Origin: Sclerodactyla briareus
Taxonomy: Eukaryota; Echinodermata; Holothuroidea; Dendrochirotida; Sclerodactylidae
DNA: 64,000 nucleotides
Direction: 5' to 3'
Assembly: GCA_026419785.1 (NCBI GenBank)
Contig: JAODTK010000555.1
Location: 62,001 to 126,000 of the forward strand
The notes beneath the pieces were generated by a model, which saw nothing but the letters and a program-made list of their open reading frames with translations, did no database searches and was not told where the DNA came from. The stretch's first letter is position 1; each line of letters begins with the position of its first letter. The position numbers and the translations under genes were made by a program. Of this stretch, positions 44,301 through 55,389 are shown one piece after another.

Positions 44301-47086
44301 GAATACTTCACACCAGACGTTGAATCCAGCAGTGACGAATGCAGTTCAGTGGTAGACCCCAAGCCTTTCTGGTAACCACCTGATGATAATCGTGGATGTT
44401 TATTCACTGCAGGTTTTGAAGAACCTTCATCACCCTCCCTCTCTCCAATATGAGGGCCTGCAGCCCTGGAAGGTTTCTCTTGAAACAGTCCGACCCTGGC
44501 TTTGGAGGATTGGGACTTATCCAGAGATTTCAGTGCTTCCAATGCTCTCTTTGTTTTCTCAGTACTGCCCTTAAAACTCATGTTCCCCTCAATAACTTGG
44601 TTGGTGGAATCCCAGTTGCGATCTGCTGCTGCACTGATACACTCTGGATTCCCCAGGCTTGCTTTTGATTGCAGAGGATGGGAAGAAGACTGATCGTCTC
44701 CCCATGTGATCGTTTGCGTATAGGTGTGTGCTGTCAAGAGGACCGTCCCCTTTTGGTAAGTGAGGTATTCACCAGAGGTCCAAGTTGGGTCCACTATATC
44801 AACCTTCATCTTGGTCCCGACATGATCCCTTTCCATTCCTGCACAAGCCTCCGCTGCTAATCACTTAATTGCTCTTTGCCCAGTCTGGATATCATTTCCA
44901 TGCTAGCCTGGGCAGCACGGTCCTCTTCAATTTGACTGGTATCATCAACTCCACTACTCTCTTGGGACTTAGCCTTTGCTGCCAACCAACTGTTCATCAG
45001 GGTCTTCACCAGATCAGGACTTGTTTCAGCCTCACCTGCTTCCGTCTCTCTGATGCTACTTCCGACTCTTTGGTGGACTTTGGATTTCATTTGCTTGCCT
45101 TTCATCAGTGATTTGGCTTGTGTCACTCCCCAAGTTTCCAATGGTAGCCATCTCCTTGTTGTCAGGGAAACTGCTAACATTCTTTTTATCCACATCCCCC
45201 TCTACATAGCCCCTAATGTCAACGAGAGTCTTGTCATCATCATCTACGCCTTTCACTTGCATAAATTTATCAAGAGCTCTGCAGGCCTCCTAATTCAATG
45301 TGGGACACTCTAGCCATGTCTGTCTGTTCCTGCTGACCGACCTTTGAAGCAGTGACTGTTCCTCTTGACTGCTGTATGCACCCAGTCATATCCATATTAC
45401 CAGTCATGTCATCTGACATAAATACCCTGGTCAGTTCCTTCTGTTCCTGATGACCAGTCATTGAAGCAGTGACTGTTTCTCTTGACTGCTGCATACATCC
45501 AGTCATCTCCATATTACCAGTCATGTCCTCTGATGTGAATCTTCTGGTCATGTTGCTCTGTTCTCGGTAAACCATTCGTTTGAAGCAGCGACCATTCCTT
45601 CCGATGGATGTATACATCCAGTCATCTCCATATTCCCAGTCATGTCATCTGACCTAAATACCCTGGTCAGTTCCTTCTGTTCCTGATGACCAGTCATTGA
45701 AGCAGTGACTGTTCCTCTTGACTGCTGTATACATCCAGTCATCTCCATATTACCAGTCATGTCCTCTGATGTGAATCTTCTGGTCATGTTGCTCTGTTCC
45801 CGGTGACCAGTCCTTGAAGCAGCGACCATTCCTTCCGATGGCTGTATGCCCCCCGTCATCTCCATATTCCCAGTCATGTCATCTGATGTGAATACCCTGG
45901 TCAGTTCCTTCTGTTCCTGATGACCCCTTTGAAGCAGTGACTGTTCCTCTTGACTGCTGTATACATCCAGTCATCTCCATATTACCAGTCATGTCCTCTG
46001 ATGTGAATCTTCTGGTCATGTTGCTCTGTTCTCGGTAACCATTCTTTGAAGCAGCGACCATTCCTTCCGATGGATGTATACATCCAGTCATCTCCATATT
46101 CCCAGTCATGTCATCTGATGTGAATCTTCTGGTCAGTTCCTTCTGTTCCTGATGACCAGTCATTGAAGCAGTGACTGTTCCTCTTGACTGCTGTATGCAC
46201 CCAGTCATATCCATATTACCAGTCATGTCCTCTGATGTGAATCTTCTGGTCATGTTGCTCTGTTCTCGGTGACCAGTCCTTGAAGCAGCGACCATTCCTT
46301 CCATGGCTGTATACATCCAGTCATCTCCATATTACCAGTCATGTCATCTGACCTAAATACTCTGGTCAGTTCCTTCTGTTCCTGATGGCCAGTCATTGAA
46401 GCAGTGACTGTTCCACTTGACTGTTGTATGCACCCAGTCATATCCATATTACCAGTCATGTCATCTGATGTGAATACTCTGGGAATGTTGCTCTGTTCTC
46501 GGTGACCAGTCCTTGAAGCAGCGACCATTCCTTCCATGGCTGTATACATCCAGTCATCTCCATATTACCAGTCATGTCATCTGACCTAAATACTCTGGTC
46601 AGTTCCTTCTGTTCCTGATGGCCAGTCATTGAAGCAGTGACTGTTCCACTTGACTGTTGTATGCACCCAGTCATATCCATATTCCCAGTCATATCATCCG
46701 ATGTGAAGACTCTGTCATTCTCGCTGCTCAACTTCAAACAGATGATGCTCACCACAGTTAATGAGGTATTACTGAGGGAGCTACTATTGTGGAAGGTGCT
46801 GCCATGGAGGCTTATAGAATCTGAGGAGTCCCATGAGGGCACACTGAAGGTTATATAGTTGGAACCCAAGAGGCCAAGTTTATCGCAATATAGCTGCTGG
46901 GTCACTTCATCAGCCACAGATGCCCTCCTTCCGAGGTGACTGCAGTGGGGCCTTGGTCATGCCTGGGTTGGGCCATATTTTGTTGGATGGTCCGGTCATA
47001 GCAGGAGGTCATTTCCATGTTCCCCTGGTCAGAGTCGACATTGCTGCTGAACAGGATGGTCTTCTCTGATACCTCTTTCTTGGCTG
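41400..47086 (-). CDS. KNL1: KNL1-like kinetochore scaffold: large MELT-repeat exon
   Basis: The exon starts after a good acceptor (tgttcttatttttctcacag at about 47,087) with A-K-K-E-V-S-E-K-T-I-L-F-S-S-N-V, soon followed by N-M-E-M-T-S-C, a textbook MELT module (aromatic residue, Ser/Asp, then M-E/D-x-T). At least 25 M-E/D-M-T motifs follow: a tight array (45.36-46.70 kb), a looser array (42.25-44.01 kb) and a last G-I-D-I-S-C near 41,500. In KNL1 the MELT threonine is phosphorylated by MPS1 and recruits BUB3-BUB1/BUBR1 for the spindle checkpoint (known biology). About nine frame shifts interrupt the exon (near 46,925, 46,535, 46,302, 45,930, 45,575, 45,285, 45,075, 44,860, 43,630). In each case the adjacent frame continues the repeat, so sequencing indels are the simplest explanation. 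The end is placed near a GTTTGAG donor at about 41,400. Confidence 0.82.
42250..44010 (-). repeat. Second MELT array, loose ~120-160 bp units
   Basis: Minus-strand motifs G-M-E-M-T-A-C-L-T-S at about 43,992, 43,868 and 43,629, T-E-M-T-A-S-L at 43,749, then more diverged copies near 43,514, 43,355, 43,090, 42,940, 42,782, 42,635, 42,508 and 42,336. The flanking consensus differs from the first array: D-x-Q-T-R-R-F-x-S-x-E-T-A-G-M-E-M-T. Spacing is less regular, so this array is probably older. Confidence 0.75.
45360..46700 (-). repeat. First MELT array: twelve ~117 bp (39-residue) units, two alternating types
   Basis: M-E/D-M-T codons recur at about 46,670, 46,555, 46,438, 46,320, 46,203, 46,088, 45,970, 45,858, 45,740, 45,620, 45,502 and 45,385. 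Type A carries G-H-Q-E-Q-K-E-L-T-R-V-F-R-S-D-D before the motif; type B carries G-H-R-E-Q-S-N-M-T-R-R-F-T-S-E-D. A and B alternate, giving a ~234 bp higher-order unit. Every unit also has D-M-T-G-N immediately before M-E-M-T-G-C-I, a second M-T core. Near identity between units points to recent expansion or gene conversion. Confidence 0.88.
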
Positions 47087-47089
47087 CTG

Positions 47090-48035
47090 TGAGAAAAATA
47101 AGAACAAACTGATCACTAACTGGTTTACCCAATTGCACCTATAGTAGTCACCTCCCCTACTCCTCTGCTCCGACGCAAAGCAAAAGAATCAATTTATCCC
47201 TAAAAAACGTCCATCCTCAGATCTGCCTGCCCTCCTCCCATGCGCAGAAAGGCTATTCAAACTATGCTAAAGCCTACTGCAAAGTGCAAACAATCATCTC
47301 TTCCTGTGAAGCATGATCAGACTTTTCGAATGTGAATGTAAGTTCCATGCACGCTATTATTTTCATTAACCAATGACTCGGAGGCTTCACTGCAATTTAA
47401 AAATTTACCTTCAATAAATGCCCCCTGTTTTGGTAATGCAATTCCTGACAGGTTTATTGGGAGAAATACATTAGGTTTCTTTTTCTTTCACTCTTTTGGT
47501 ATTGACTTGAACTCTCCTGGATGTAAGTGAGATGTTCTAAGCAAAAATGGTAAATGTTTCAGACATACTACTATAAAAATGCAGTAATATGCTCTTCATA
47601 ATTTAAACTCAGTAACACCTCAGCCTTGGCACCAGTTAAATCTTCCCTGTTGTTCATACCAAGGTACAGTGGCATGCATGATGGAGGCATTTTCCCCCAA
47701 GGGTCGGAGGGGGGGGGGGGGGTGATAAACTAATCAGGGGTAATTAGGAAGCAGTTTGACACAGTAAGAACAAGAAGGAGTATAATTTTTCCCCCTGCCT
47801 CCCAAATTTTTGGTCAAAAAAAAAATACATTCTTCATGTATTCATGCCCGAACCAGTGCCCTATCCTACAAATCAACCTGGTATGCCTCCTTAGAATGCC
47901 AGGCTTCTGGTTACCCTTGTAAAAGGCTACCTACATTTCCTCCACTTCAGAGACATATTTTCTAATAGTGCACTAGGGCTATGGTTATACACTGAGCTGG
48001 CTGATAGAGTTTTGAATTATTTCAGCTGCAACAAC
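47090..48035. other. Intron of the KNL1-like gene
   Basis: Lies between a donor-like GTAGTT at 48,038 and the acceptor at 47,087. It holds a poly-G run near 47,709-47,724 and otherwise AT-rich sequence. Confidence 0.55.
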
Positions 48036-48038
48036 TAC

Positions 48039-48217
48039 TTTGTCTCTTTCTCTCCCGGGATGTTATCATCCTGAAGAAATCTGACATGGTCTGAGGCTTG
48101 TTGGGTGCTTGCTGTGGTTGGAACTCTGTCGATTCTTGGGGCGTTAGCTTGAACTCTCTATCTGCTCTAGCATGCACCTCTGATTCCCTGCTCGTTTCAG
48201 GGGATTCAGGATAGGAT
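48039..48217 (-). CDS. KNL1-like gene, upstream exon with duplicated module (copy 2)
   Basis: Acceptor cgctttctttag (ending 48,218), possible donor AAA|GTAGTT at 48,038. The frame is open throughout: S-Y-P-E-S-P-E-T-S-R-E-S-E-V, then T-E-F-Q-P-Q-Q-A-P-N, then K-P-Q-T-M-S-D-F-F-R-M-I-T-S-R-E-R-K-R-Q. The end phase (one base over) joins in frame to the MELT exon's A-K-K-E-V-S start, which supports the model. It would be part of the disordered N-terminal region before the MELT repeats. I do not see the expected PP1-binding S-I-L-K or R-V-S-F motifs here. A diverged copy of this module is at 49.7-51.3 kb. Confidence 0.6.
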
Positions 48218-49741
48218 CTAAAGAAAGCGACAGAAGCAACGATCATTTTTACAGTGGTAGCATCGCATCTACAAGCTTCAGGGGAGACTAGTGATGGTCC
48301 TACAGCCTATATAACACAACTTTCTTCACAATGAAGCTTTTCATAGAGCAGTTGCAGGTAAGAGTATTTGCAAACCAAAGCAGGTTGAGTTCTGGACCAT
48401 GTGGCTCTCATTTACTGAAGGGGTTATGAGAAAGTGTTTCATGGTGCAATTTAAACATGGTTAGGAAACACACAACAGAACGTAAATTAATTAATTCTGT
48501 AATGCTACTCGGCCTAGGCCCACATCGCTTAGTTATAAGCACAGGCCCAAGTGTGTAGACATTTTGTGGGGAAACCATCGCAGTCAGAGTTACCCTAACT
48601 TGTAATTCCATGGAACTTTGTAAGGGCAATGCGCAATCACACAGTGCAAAAACAATACAAATGATTCAATAATACGACTGGAATGCATCTAGCAGGAACA
48701 TAATCCAGGCTGAATTACAAAACCACAGAGCGATAAGAGGTGATTATTGGGGTGCTTGAAGCCAAATGGGCTCTCGAGCATATCCTCTGTTAAAATGACT
48801 GAATCATCACAAAGGGGGGCCAATCTACCTGCATCTCTAAGAGGTAAAGGGGCACTGTGTCGAGTACATAGCGTAGATCGGCCAGTACCAAAAGCCTTCA
48901 AATTATTCAAGACTGAAGGTAGATCATATCCACCAAGTTTCATGAGTATCCAACAAGCTTTGAAGAAATGCACAAGTTATATGTCATCACCAAAACATCC
49001 TCTGATTATGTAATATCTTGTACACAAGCTTTTGGGCAGATAATCACAGCAGCGTGATAACCCTTGACCATGTGCCCCCCACACAACATTTCAGCATGTG
49101 ACAATTCATTCCCGGTTCAGGAGATATCACATATGCACAATATTATTTGAATCAGATACTGTTAATAACAATTTGCATGAATGATGCCAATTAGACACTT
49201 TTAATGACCTCCAGCCAACCTGGCTTCACCATAAACATTCCCACAACCAAATTATAACACTCCATAAACAGTATGGGAATCAGATGACTTTCGTAATTTG
49301 CAATAGTCATGCAATTAGTCACATGAAATTCTGTTACCTCAACACTACTGTTGTATCTCGGGAACTGAAGTTGACCAAACCCCCCCCAGTCCATGGAATT
49401 GAACATCCTTTTGAAAATAGTGTAAATCATGCCAAAACTAGACAACTTTGATAACTGGCATGTGTCTCATGCTTCCACAGGTATAAGTTGGGAGATTTTT
49501 TAAGGATTGTCCCTCAGGTGGCACGCGCCATTGGAAGGCCGGCTCGCCTTTTCCAAGGTATACAATATACTGGCAATGACATGACATACGGAATATTTTC
49601 TGTCAGGAGTGATCTCACACTGAACTACTACCAAGCTACTCACACAGGGGCAATTGGACACCCACTAATGATCAGGTTCTTCTCTAATGGGCGCTAAAGG
49701 GACCTTCGTTTGGGAATGGTAACATAAACACAGAATCTTAC

Positions 49742-49882
49742 TTTGTGTATCTTGGGAGGTTTATCAATCCTGAAGAATCGACATGGTCTGAGGCCTTGCC
49801 TGACCCCTCACCATTGGCAGTCTCCTGGGGTTGGAAGTTATTCCCACTGAATCCCTGTTTGTCCTCAGAGAACTCGGAGAAT
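49742..49882 (-). CDS. KNL1-like gene, duplicated exon (copy 1, second half)
   Basis: Both splice sites are canonical (gtcttctgcag ending 49,883; AAA|GTAAGAT at 49,741) around 141 bases. The open frame reads F-S-E-F-S-E-D-K-Q-G-F-S-G-N-N, then F-Q-P-Q-E-T-A-N-G, then D-H-V-D-S-S-G-L-I-N-L-P-R-Y-T. In DNA it matches 48,060-48,120 (tcctgaagaa, gacatggtctgaggc, ttggaagt), but an extra G shifts the frame after F-Q-P-Q, so the conserved K-P-Q-T-M-S-D-F-F appears in another frame. Its phase (2 in, 2 out) fits the exon at 48.0 kb. Confidence 0.55.
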
Positions 49883-51196
49883 CTGCAGAAGACAATGTAT
49901 CGAATATTGATCACTAGTAGATACAGAGAAATTGATTCACGTTCCAGAGCTTACATAAAGCAGTTCCTGAACAACAGATGTTAAATATTGATTTGATGTC
50001 TAGGGGTTCAGGAACCAAGTAAGGCTCATCTAGGAACCCTAGCCTTTTTTTCCTGACTAGAAGTCCTACACCTTTTTCTTCATTATTCCATAACTTACAG
50101 TTTTTTAGCCCCAAATGTAATGGCTTCCTAGGACTTCCACCTGCTCATTTAGACCAATCTTAATTGCACATGTGTGCTACACTTAACCATTCAAAATGTT
50201 GCTCTGATGTGTACATTTCTATTTATCCCTTGTATTTATTCTCCTGAAAATGTTCATCCTTGACCAATTAATGGCATGTCCTCTAGCTCACCATTAACCG
50301 GATCCCCATTTATTTTGAGAGAGGACATGTTTAATGTCACACTCAGTATATCCCACAGTTCCACACTCTGCCATAACACCAGTCTTCACTATTTGACCTG
50401 ACATTCATCCTGACATCAATTGCTGCCACACACCAGCTCTCCCTGTATTATGGCCACTCACCCACTCTTCATGTCAGCCCTGTATCGCCCATCCACACAC
50501 ACTATACAGGCAGGAAGCCAATAGCTTATACTATAACCCAGCAGAGTGTAATAGACTTGAAAAAATTGGGCAAGTCTATATGCTTCAAATGAGAATATGA
50601 ATGAAGGTCATGCTCAACAACATAACAAGAAATGCATATTATATGTGGTCCACGACTGTATTGGTTTTCCATCTCCCCAGTAGTCATTCCTTATAAAGGT
50701 GTGGGAGACCATTCATGGGCATATTTACAACAACTAGCCCACAGGCGTAACTACGCATTCAACTGTTTTCACTACATGTACACTACATGCGTTCTTTACT
50801 AGTTTGTTTGTCCAAGTAGTGCACCCAGACAAATTGGGACGATGGCTTTGGGACAAAGGTGTGTCACCTGGACCAAGAATGAAGAAAACAGCTTCCAGGG
50901 CAAAAATTGGTGCATTATGTCATAATGCCTTCTGAACTGACTAAAATCAAAACCTTCAGTGTAAACATTGTAAAGCGTGATCATGTTAGCTCTTGTTGTC
51001 GAAATAGCTTTAATCGAATTCATTGTTCATTTTTTCCAACAATTCTTCATCCTGGCATGCTGTTGGTTCACTGTGTGCTCCACAACCTTTGAGCACGCAC
51101 ACACCAAATTTGGATCATTCGAAAAAGCTGCATGTTGTGGAACATACTTGAGTGATCTCATTAAATCTTTGGATAAAGAAGCACTAGAATACTCAC

Positions 51197-51267
51197 TGTT
51201 CGTCTGGTCGTGGTTCAGGTTGTTGTGTGCATGGTGAACATTGGGGCTGTCCGGAGTGTATCTAAAC
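51197..51267 (-). CDS. Small exon upstream in the KNL1-like gene (copy 1, first half)
   Basis: Acceptor gttttctgcag (ending 51,268) and donor A|GTGAGTATT (51,196) bound 71 bases in a single open frame: R-Y-T-P-D-S-P-N-V-H-H-A-H-N-N-L-N-H-D-Q-T. The Y-T-P-D-S-P start resembles S-Y-P-E-S-P of the exon at 48.2 kb, so this exon plus 49.7 kb may together equal the single 48.0 kb exon. Its end phase does not match the 49.7 kb exon, so an indel or a missed exon lies between. Position on the 5' side of the MELT exon suits an N-terminal KNL1 segment. Confidence 0.5.
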
Positions 51268-51639
51268 CTGCAGAAAACCAGAAAGCCCAACATGCTCAGA
51301 GTGAGTCCTTGACTGAACCTGACCTGGTCGAGCCGAGCAGAGCATTGCCAGTTTCATGTTTACAAGGAACCACATGCGTTGACCTTAGAATTAGCCCTAA
51401 AACAATATTGTTATGTACTCATTATGGGGAACTCACTAAGCTATAACTGATTTCATCATGGTGAGGCTGGCCGAAATTGGCCAGAATATCACAATTGCAC
51501 AATTTTCCAATTTTGTTGTTCAATCAAAGAGCCAAAAGCTTGGTGATTCCTTGAATGATTCTGACTTGATCGAGCTAAGCACTGGCAACTTGCTTGCAAA
51601 ATTACAAAAACAGGGACTAGTAGTAACTCATTATGGGGA

Positions 51640-53800
51640 ACTCACATCCAAATTATAAATCAACAGAAAGCCAAAGCTTAGTGATTCCTTGACTGTTTCT
51701 GCCAACCATACCGACAAGGGCCAAATTGAGATAGTACCAGCTCATTCTGGGACATAACGTCTGACAATTTCCTATCTTTAACCAACCAACTATGGGTTCT
51801 GTACCCTTGGTAAGAAAGCTACAAGGTAAAACCAATTTCAAGGTGTTTAGACTTTGAACTCTGGTAACCTTAGCTGACCTCCGACTGACCCCAAACAATA
51901 GGGTTCATGTACTCCTCATGGGGAATACATGAACCAAGTATGAGCCTCTTCACCCCGCTTTACCAAAACCATAGGGTTCATGTACTCCCCTAGGAAGATT
52001 CACACCTAATTTCAACTGACCAGACCCACCGTTTCTGGACTTATCGTGTTACAAGGTTTTCAGACTTTGACCTCTAGTGACCTCAGATGATCTCTGACCT
52101 AACCCTAAAAACAGTATGGTTCATGTACTTATAATGGGCAACAAACACCTAAGTTGAGCTTCATCCATCCAGGTGGGGTCAAGTTATCGTGTTTTACCCA
52201 GCCAAAATTGTCCAAATCAATTTTCACAATTTCTATTTCGATCAAAATTCACTCCTGACCTGAACCAAAAGCAATAGGGTTTCCGTGTACTCCGGATAAG
52301 AAAGCTATACACCTAATTTCAACTTGATCCGCCAACCATCTGGACTTCGGTTACATGTGTTTTCAGACTTTGACCGCCCGGGTGACCTCTGATCTGACCC
52401 CAAAACAAGAGGGTCATGTACTCATCATGGGGAACACACATACCAAGTATGAGCTTCATCGCTCCAGGTGGGGTCGAGTTATCGTTTGGGGTTTACAACC
52501 AAAATTGGCCAAAGATCGAATTTCACAAATTTTCATTTTCGACCAAAATTCCCCCGACCTGCAACCAAAAACAATAGGTTCCTGTACGCCCCATAAGAAT
52601 TCTATACACCTAATTTCAATTTGATCATACTCAACCATTCTGGACTTAATCGTGTTTACAAGGTTTTCAGACGTTGACCCTCTGGTGACCTCATATGCCT
52701 CTGACCTGAACCCCAAAACAATGGGTCAATGACTCATCATGGGGAAACCACAACCAGATGAGCTTCAGCCATCCAGGTGGGGGTCGATTATCGTTTTAAA
52801 GTAAATTGGCCAAAATATCAAATTTTCACAAATTTTTCTATTTTTGACGAAATTCACCCCGACCTGAACCAAAAACAATAGGGTTCCTGTACTCCCGGCA
52901 TAATAAAGCTAGACACCTAACTAGATCAACTTGATCAGGACCAACCATTCCTGACTTTCTTGTTTACATGGTTTTCAGCTTGACCTCTGGGTGATTCAGA
53001 TGACCCGACTCTTGACCAGACCCAAAAACATAGGTTCATGTACGCATCATGGGCAACACACATACCAAGTATGAGCCTAACCTACCCAGACCTGATCAAG
53101 TTATCGTGTTTACAAAAGCTGGGCGTCACACAATCACACAACATGACTGCATACATTCCCAGACTTCAGTCAAAGAATAAAAATCCACGGTGGATGTCTT
53201 GTCAACAAGCTGAAATCAGTCAAAATAATAATTTTTCACAATATCCCCGGTCTGCACTAAAAACAAGAGTTTATGTACTCCCGTGAGAAGATGCATACCA
53301 AATTTAAAACTGATTAAACCAGGGAATTAGGAATTTATAGTGTAAACTTTCACCTCTCCGCCTTGACATGACCAGGAAAACAATAGGGATAATGTACTGA
53401 TTATGGGAAACAAAATACCAAATATGAGCTTCATCAGGCCAGGTCGGGTCGAGTTTCGTGTTAACAAGCTAAAAAATTTGCCATATATCAATTTTCACAC
53501 TTTTTTTCTTCTAAGTGACCCCAGTTATGCCCAAGAAACGACTATGGTTCCTGTAATCCCCATGAGAATGCTTGCAAGCCACATTTTGACTGATCAGACC
53601 AGGTATTCTGACCCCAAAATGATAGGGAGACGTCTGTACTATTATGGCGAAACCCATATAATAAAAAAAAAAAGTATGAACTTCAGCATCCAGGTGGTGT
53701 TGCGTTATCGTGTTAAAAAACAAGGGCTAGGCCTCACATACATTTACGAACACACACACTGTCATTCAATCCATAGATTCCTTTGACTTTGTCGAGGAAT
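51640..53800 (+). repeat. Tandem array of the ~305 bp repeat family, copy 1 (about six units)
   Basis: The landmark 'ccatccaggtggggtc...ttatcg' recurs near 52,168, 52,466, 52,770, 53,085, 53,435 and 53,690, and 'aatagggttcatgtactc' between them. The array starts with a distinctive 'agatagtaccagctcatt...aacgtctgacaa' block and contains a near-terminal 'acctacccagacctgatcaagttatcg ... gctgggcgtcaca' block, both also found in the array at 57.2-59.4 kb. It closes with 'catagattcctttgactttgtcgaggaat'. No coding. Confidence 0.88.
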
Positions 53801-53814
53801 GAAAAATTAAACTT

Positions 53815-54640
53815 GTGTTAAACCTTGCAGTCAAAATTCGCAAGGCAATGCGGCATATGACAAGATGAAGCCGCTTGGAGTGGAAAGGCCTGCTTCCATC
53901 GCTACACACTGTGCAGTCATGCGGAGACTCTGGGTCTGACCCCAAGCTTCAGCAGATAGCGCAAAGTATGAGGCAGGCTCCTGACTTCCTATTTCCTGAA
54001 CTCTCCATATGTGTAGCAGCAGTCCCCAATAACACTAACTCTCACGATCTTCCTATTCCCAACTGTAGGCAAAGATGCACTTCCTAATTTTTCATGAATT
54101 GGCTAAAACAAGCCGCCACATAACCTTTTGCCCCGGGTTCATAAATACACCAAATGCCCATTCACTTGGTGATCAAGTTACAATGTGATCTCTCAAGACC
54201 AGGAAGAGTAACCGTTTGAATAAATTCCGATGAACGCATGAATGTACAGTATATTGTACAACCTTTGGTTGATAGTGCAATTTGCCCTATATGCTAGTTC
54301 ACGGCTATAGTTATTGAGATTATAATATTATGGTATCAAAGGTCATCGGGGTACGCTCAAAGCTGGCAGTTCATCATTCCCCTAACAGTGTGCAGAACAA
54401 TCTTTCAGCACTCTGATAAAAATTACACATCCTACCAGCATGATACTTCACAGATTTTCCCTCCAACTAATCAGCAATAAGAGAGTGAAACATGAGATGA
54501 ATTGATTTTGTTTTCAGAAAGTGTTGTGACAGGGAAAAAATGTAATGCTTAGCACTATGGAAAAATCTCATTGTTCGTTGGTGTACATGCACACTCACAA
54601 CCATGAACAGTCTTCAATACAGTGTTTGGTAGGTATTCTA
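53815..54640. other. No gene recognised
   Basis: Spacer after the array. 54,340-54,410 shares wording with 36,250-36,340. No splice-bounded frame. Confidence 0.35.
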
Positions 54641-54650
54641 TCTACTGCAC

Positions 54651-54778
54651 CTGTTATACAGTGCCCCGCTCCAGATGAGACTCCGGGCACAGCATGGCTC
54701 TGTCTCTTGAGGGCCGACTCGTCGACAGAGGACTCCAGAATACCAGCTCCCTCGCATCCTTCTCCTTTAATGAATTCT
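54651..54778 (-). CDS. Small exon, unidentified minus-strand gene (possibly KNL1 5' part)
   Basis: Acceptor tgttatcattccaacag (ending 54,779) and donor ACAG|GTGCAG (54,650) bound 128 bases. One open frame reads E-F-I-K-G-E-G-C-E-G-A-G-I-L-E-S-S-V-D-E, then S-A-L-K-R-Q-S-H-A-V-P-G-V-S-S-G-A-G-H. Its phase fits the exon at 56.9 kb exactly (TT|A codon). A second frame is also open almost to the end (A-R-E-L-V-F-W-S-P-L). It has S/T-rich disordered character. Confidence 0.5.
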
Positions 54779-54789
54779 CTGTTGGAATG

Positions 54790-55380
54790 ATAACAGAGGT
54801 GGATAGAAATGATGGTACCGGTATTAGGCTGGAGGACAACCATGGGATAAATTATAAAGAGGCTAACAGAATAGCTGCCAGAAAAACGAATGTGTCAGTC
54901 CAAACCCCGCATTCATAAAACCTTTCCTTACAGAGTTAGAGGCCTTTTATTGTCAAGATCAGTCACCTTTACTAAATAGATTTTTGAGAACACAACTGCT
55001 GAATGTGCAAATTTATGGGAGAGTCAACAGAAATTACAGATTTATCCTTCTCTCACACATTTCATAATTTCTTGCGATTCAATCTAGCCATATATCATTT
55101 TGAAAAGCCCAATTGTGTGATTTTGATAGTGAGATTGGTGGCATCACTTTTTTAATCTGGGTTCTAATAAAGGAAATAATATAGAGTGATGGGTCCGCAA
55201 TCAATTGAGACCATGCTTCTTTGTTTCTTATGGACAGAACGGGACAACAAATGCAATAGTCTTGTTGTTGGGTTCTGACAAGTTTGCCATTATATCCCTG
55301 TGACACTGGATGTGTTCGGGGATATTATGGATGGTTTTGGGTGTGTAGCTGCCGCCGTCACAGGCTCCACCGCCGGAACG
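54790..55380. other. Probable intron, no feature recognised
   Basis: AT-rich without a supported frame. Confidence 0.35.
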
Positions 55381-55389
55381 GAGAAAAAA

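Noticed and set aside
45360-46700. CRISPR-like or structural-RNA array
   Set aside because: Unit length (117 bp) is a multiple of 3, units encode a conserved peptide, and there are no unique spacers. It is a protein repeat.
49488-49697. 70-codon plus-strand frame with protein-like composition
   Set aside because: No acceptor or donor, no motif, and opposite to the exons around it.
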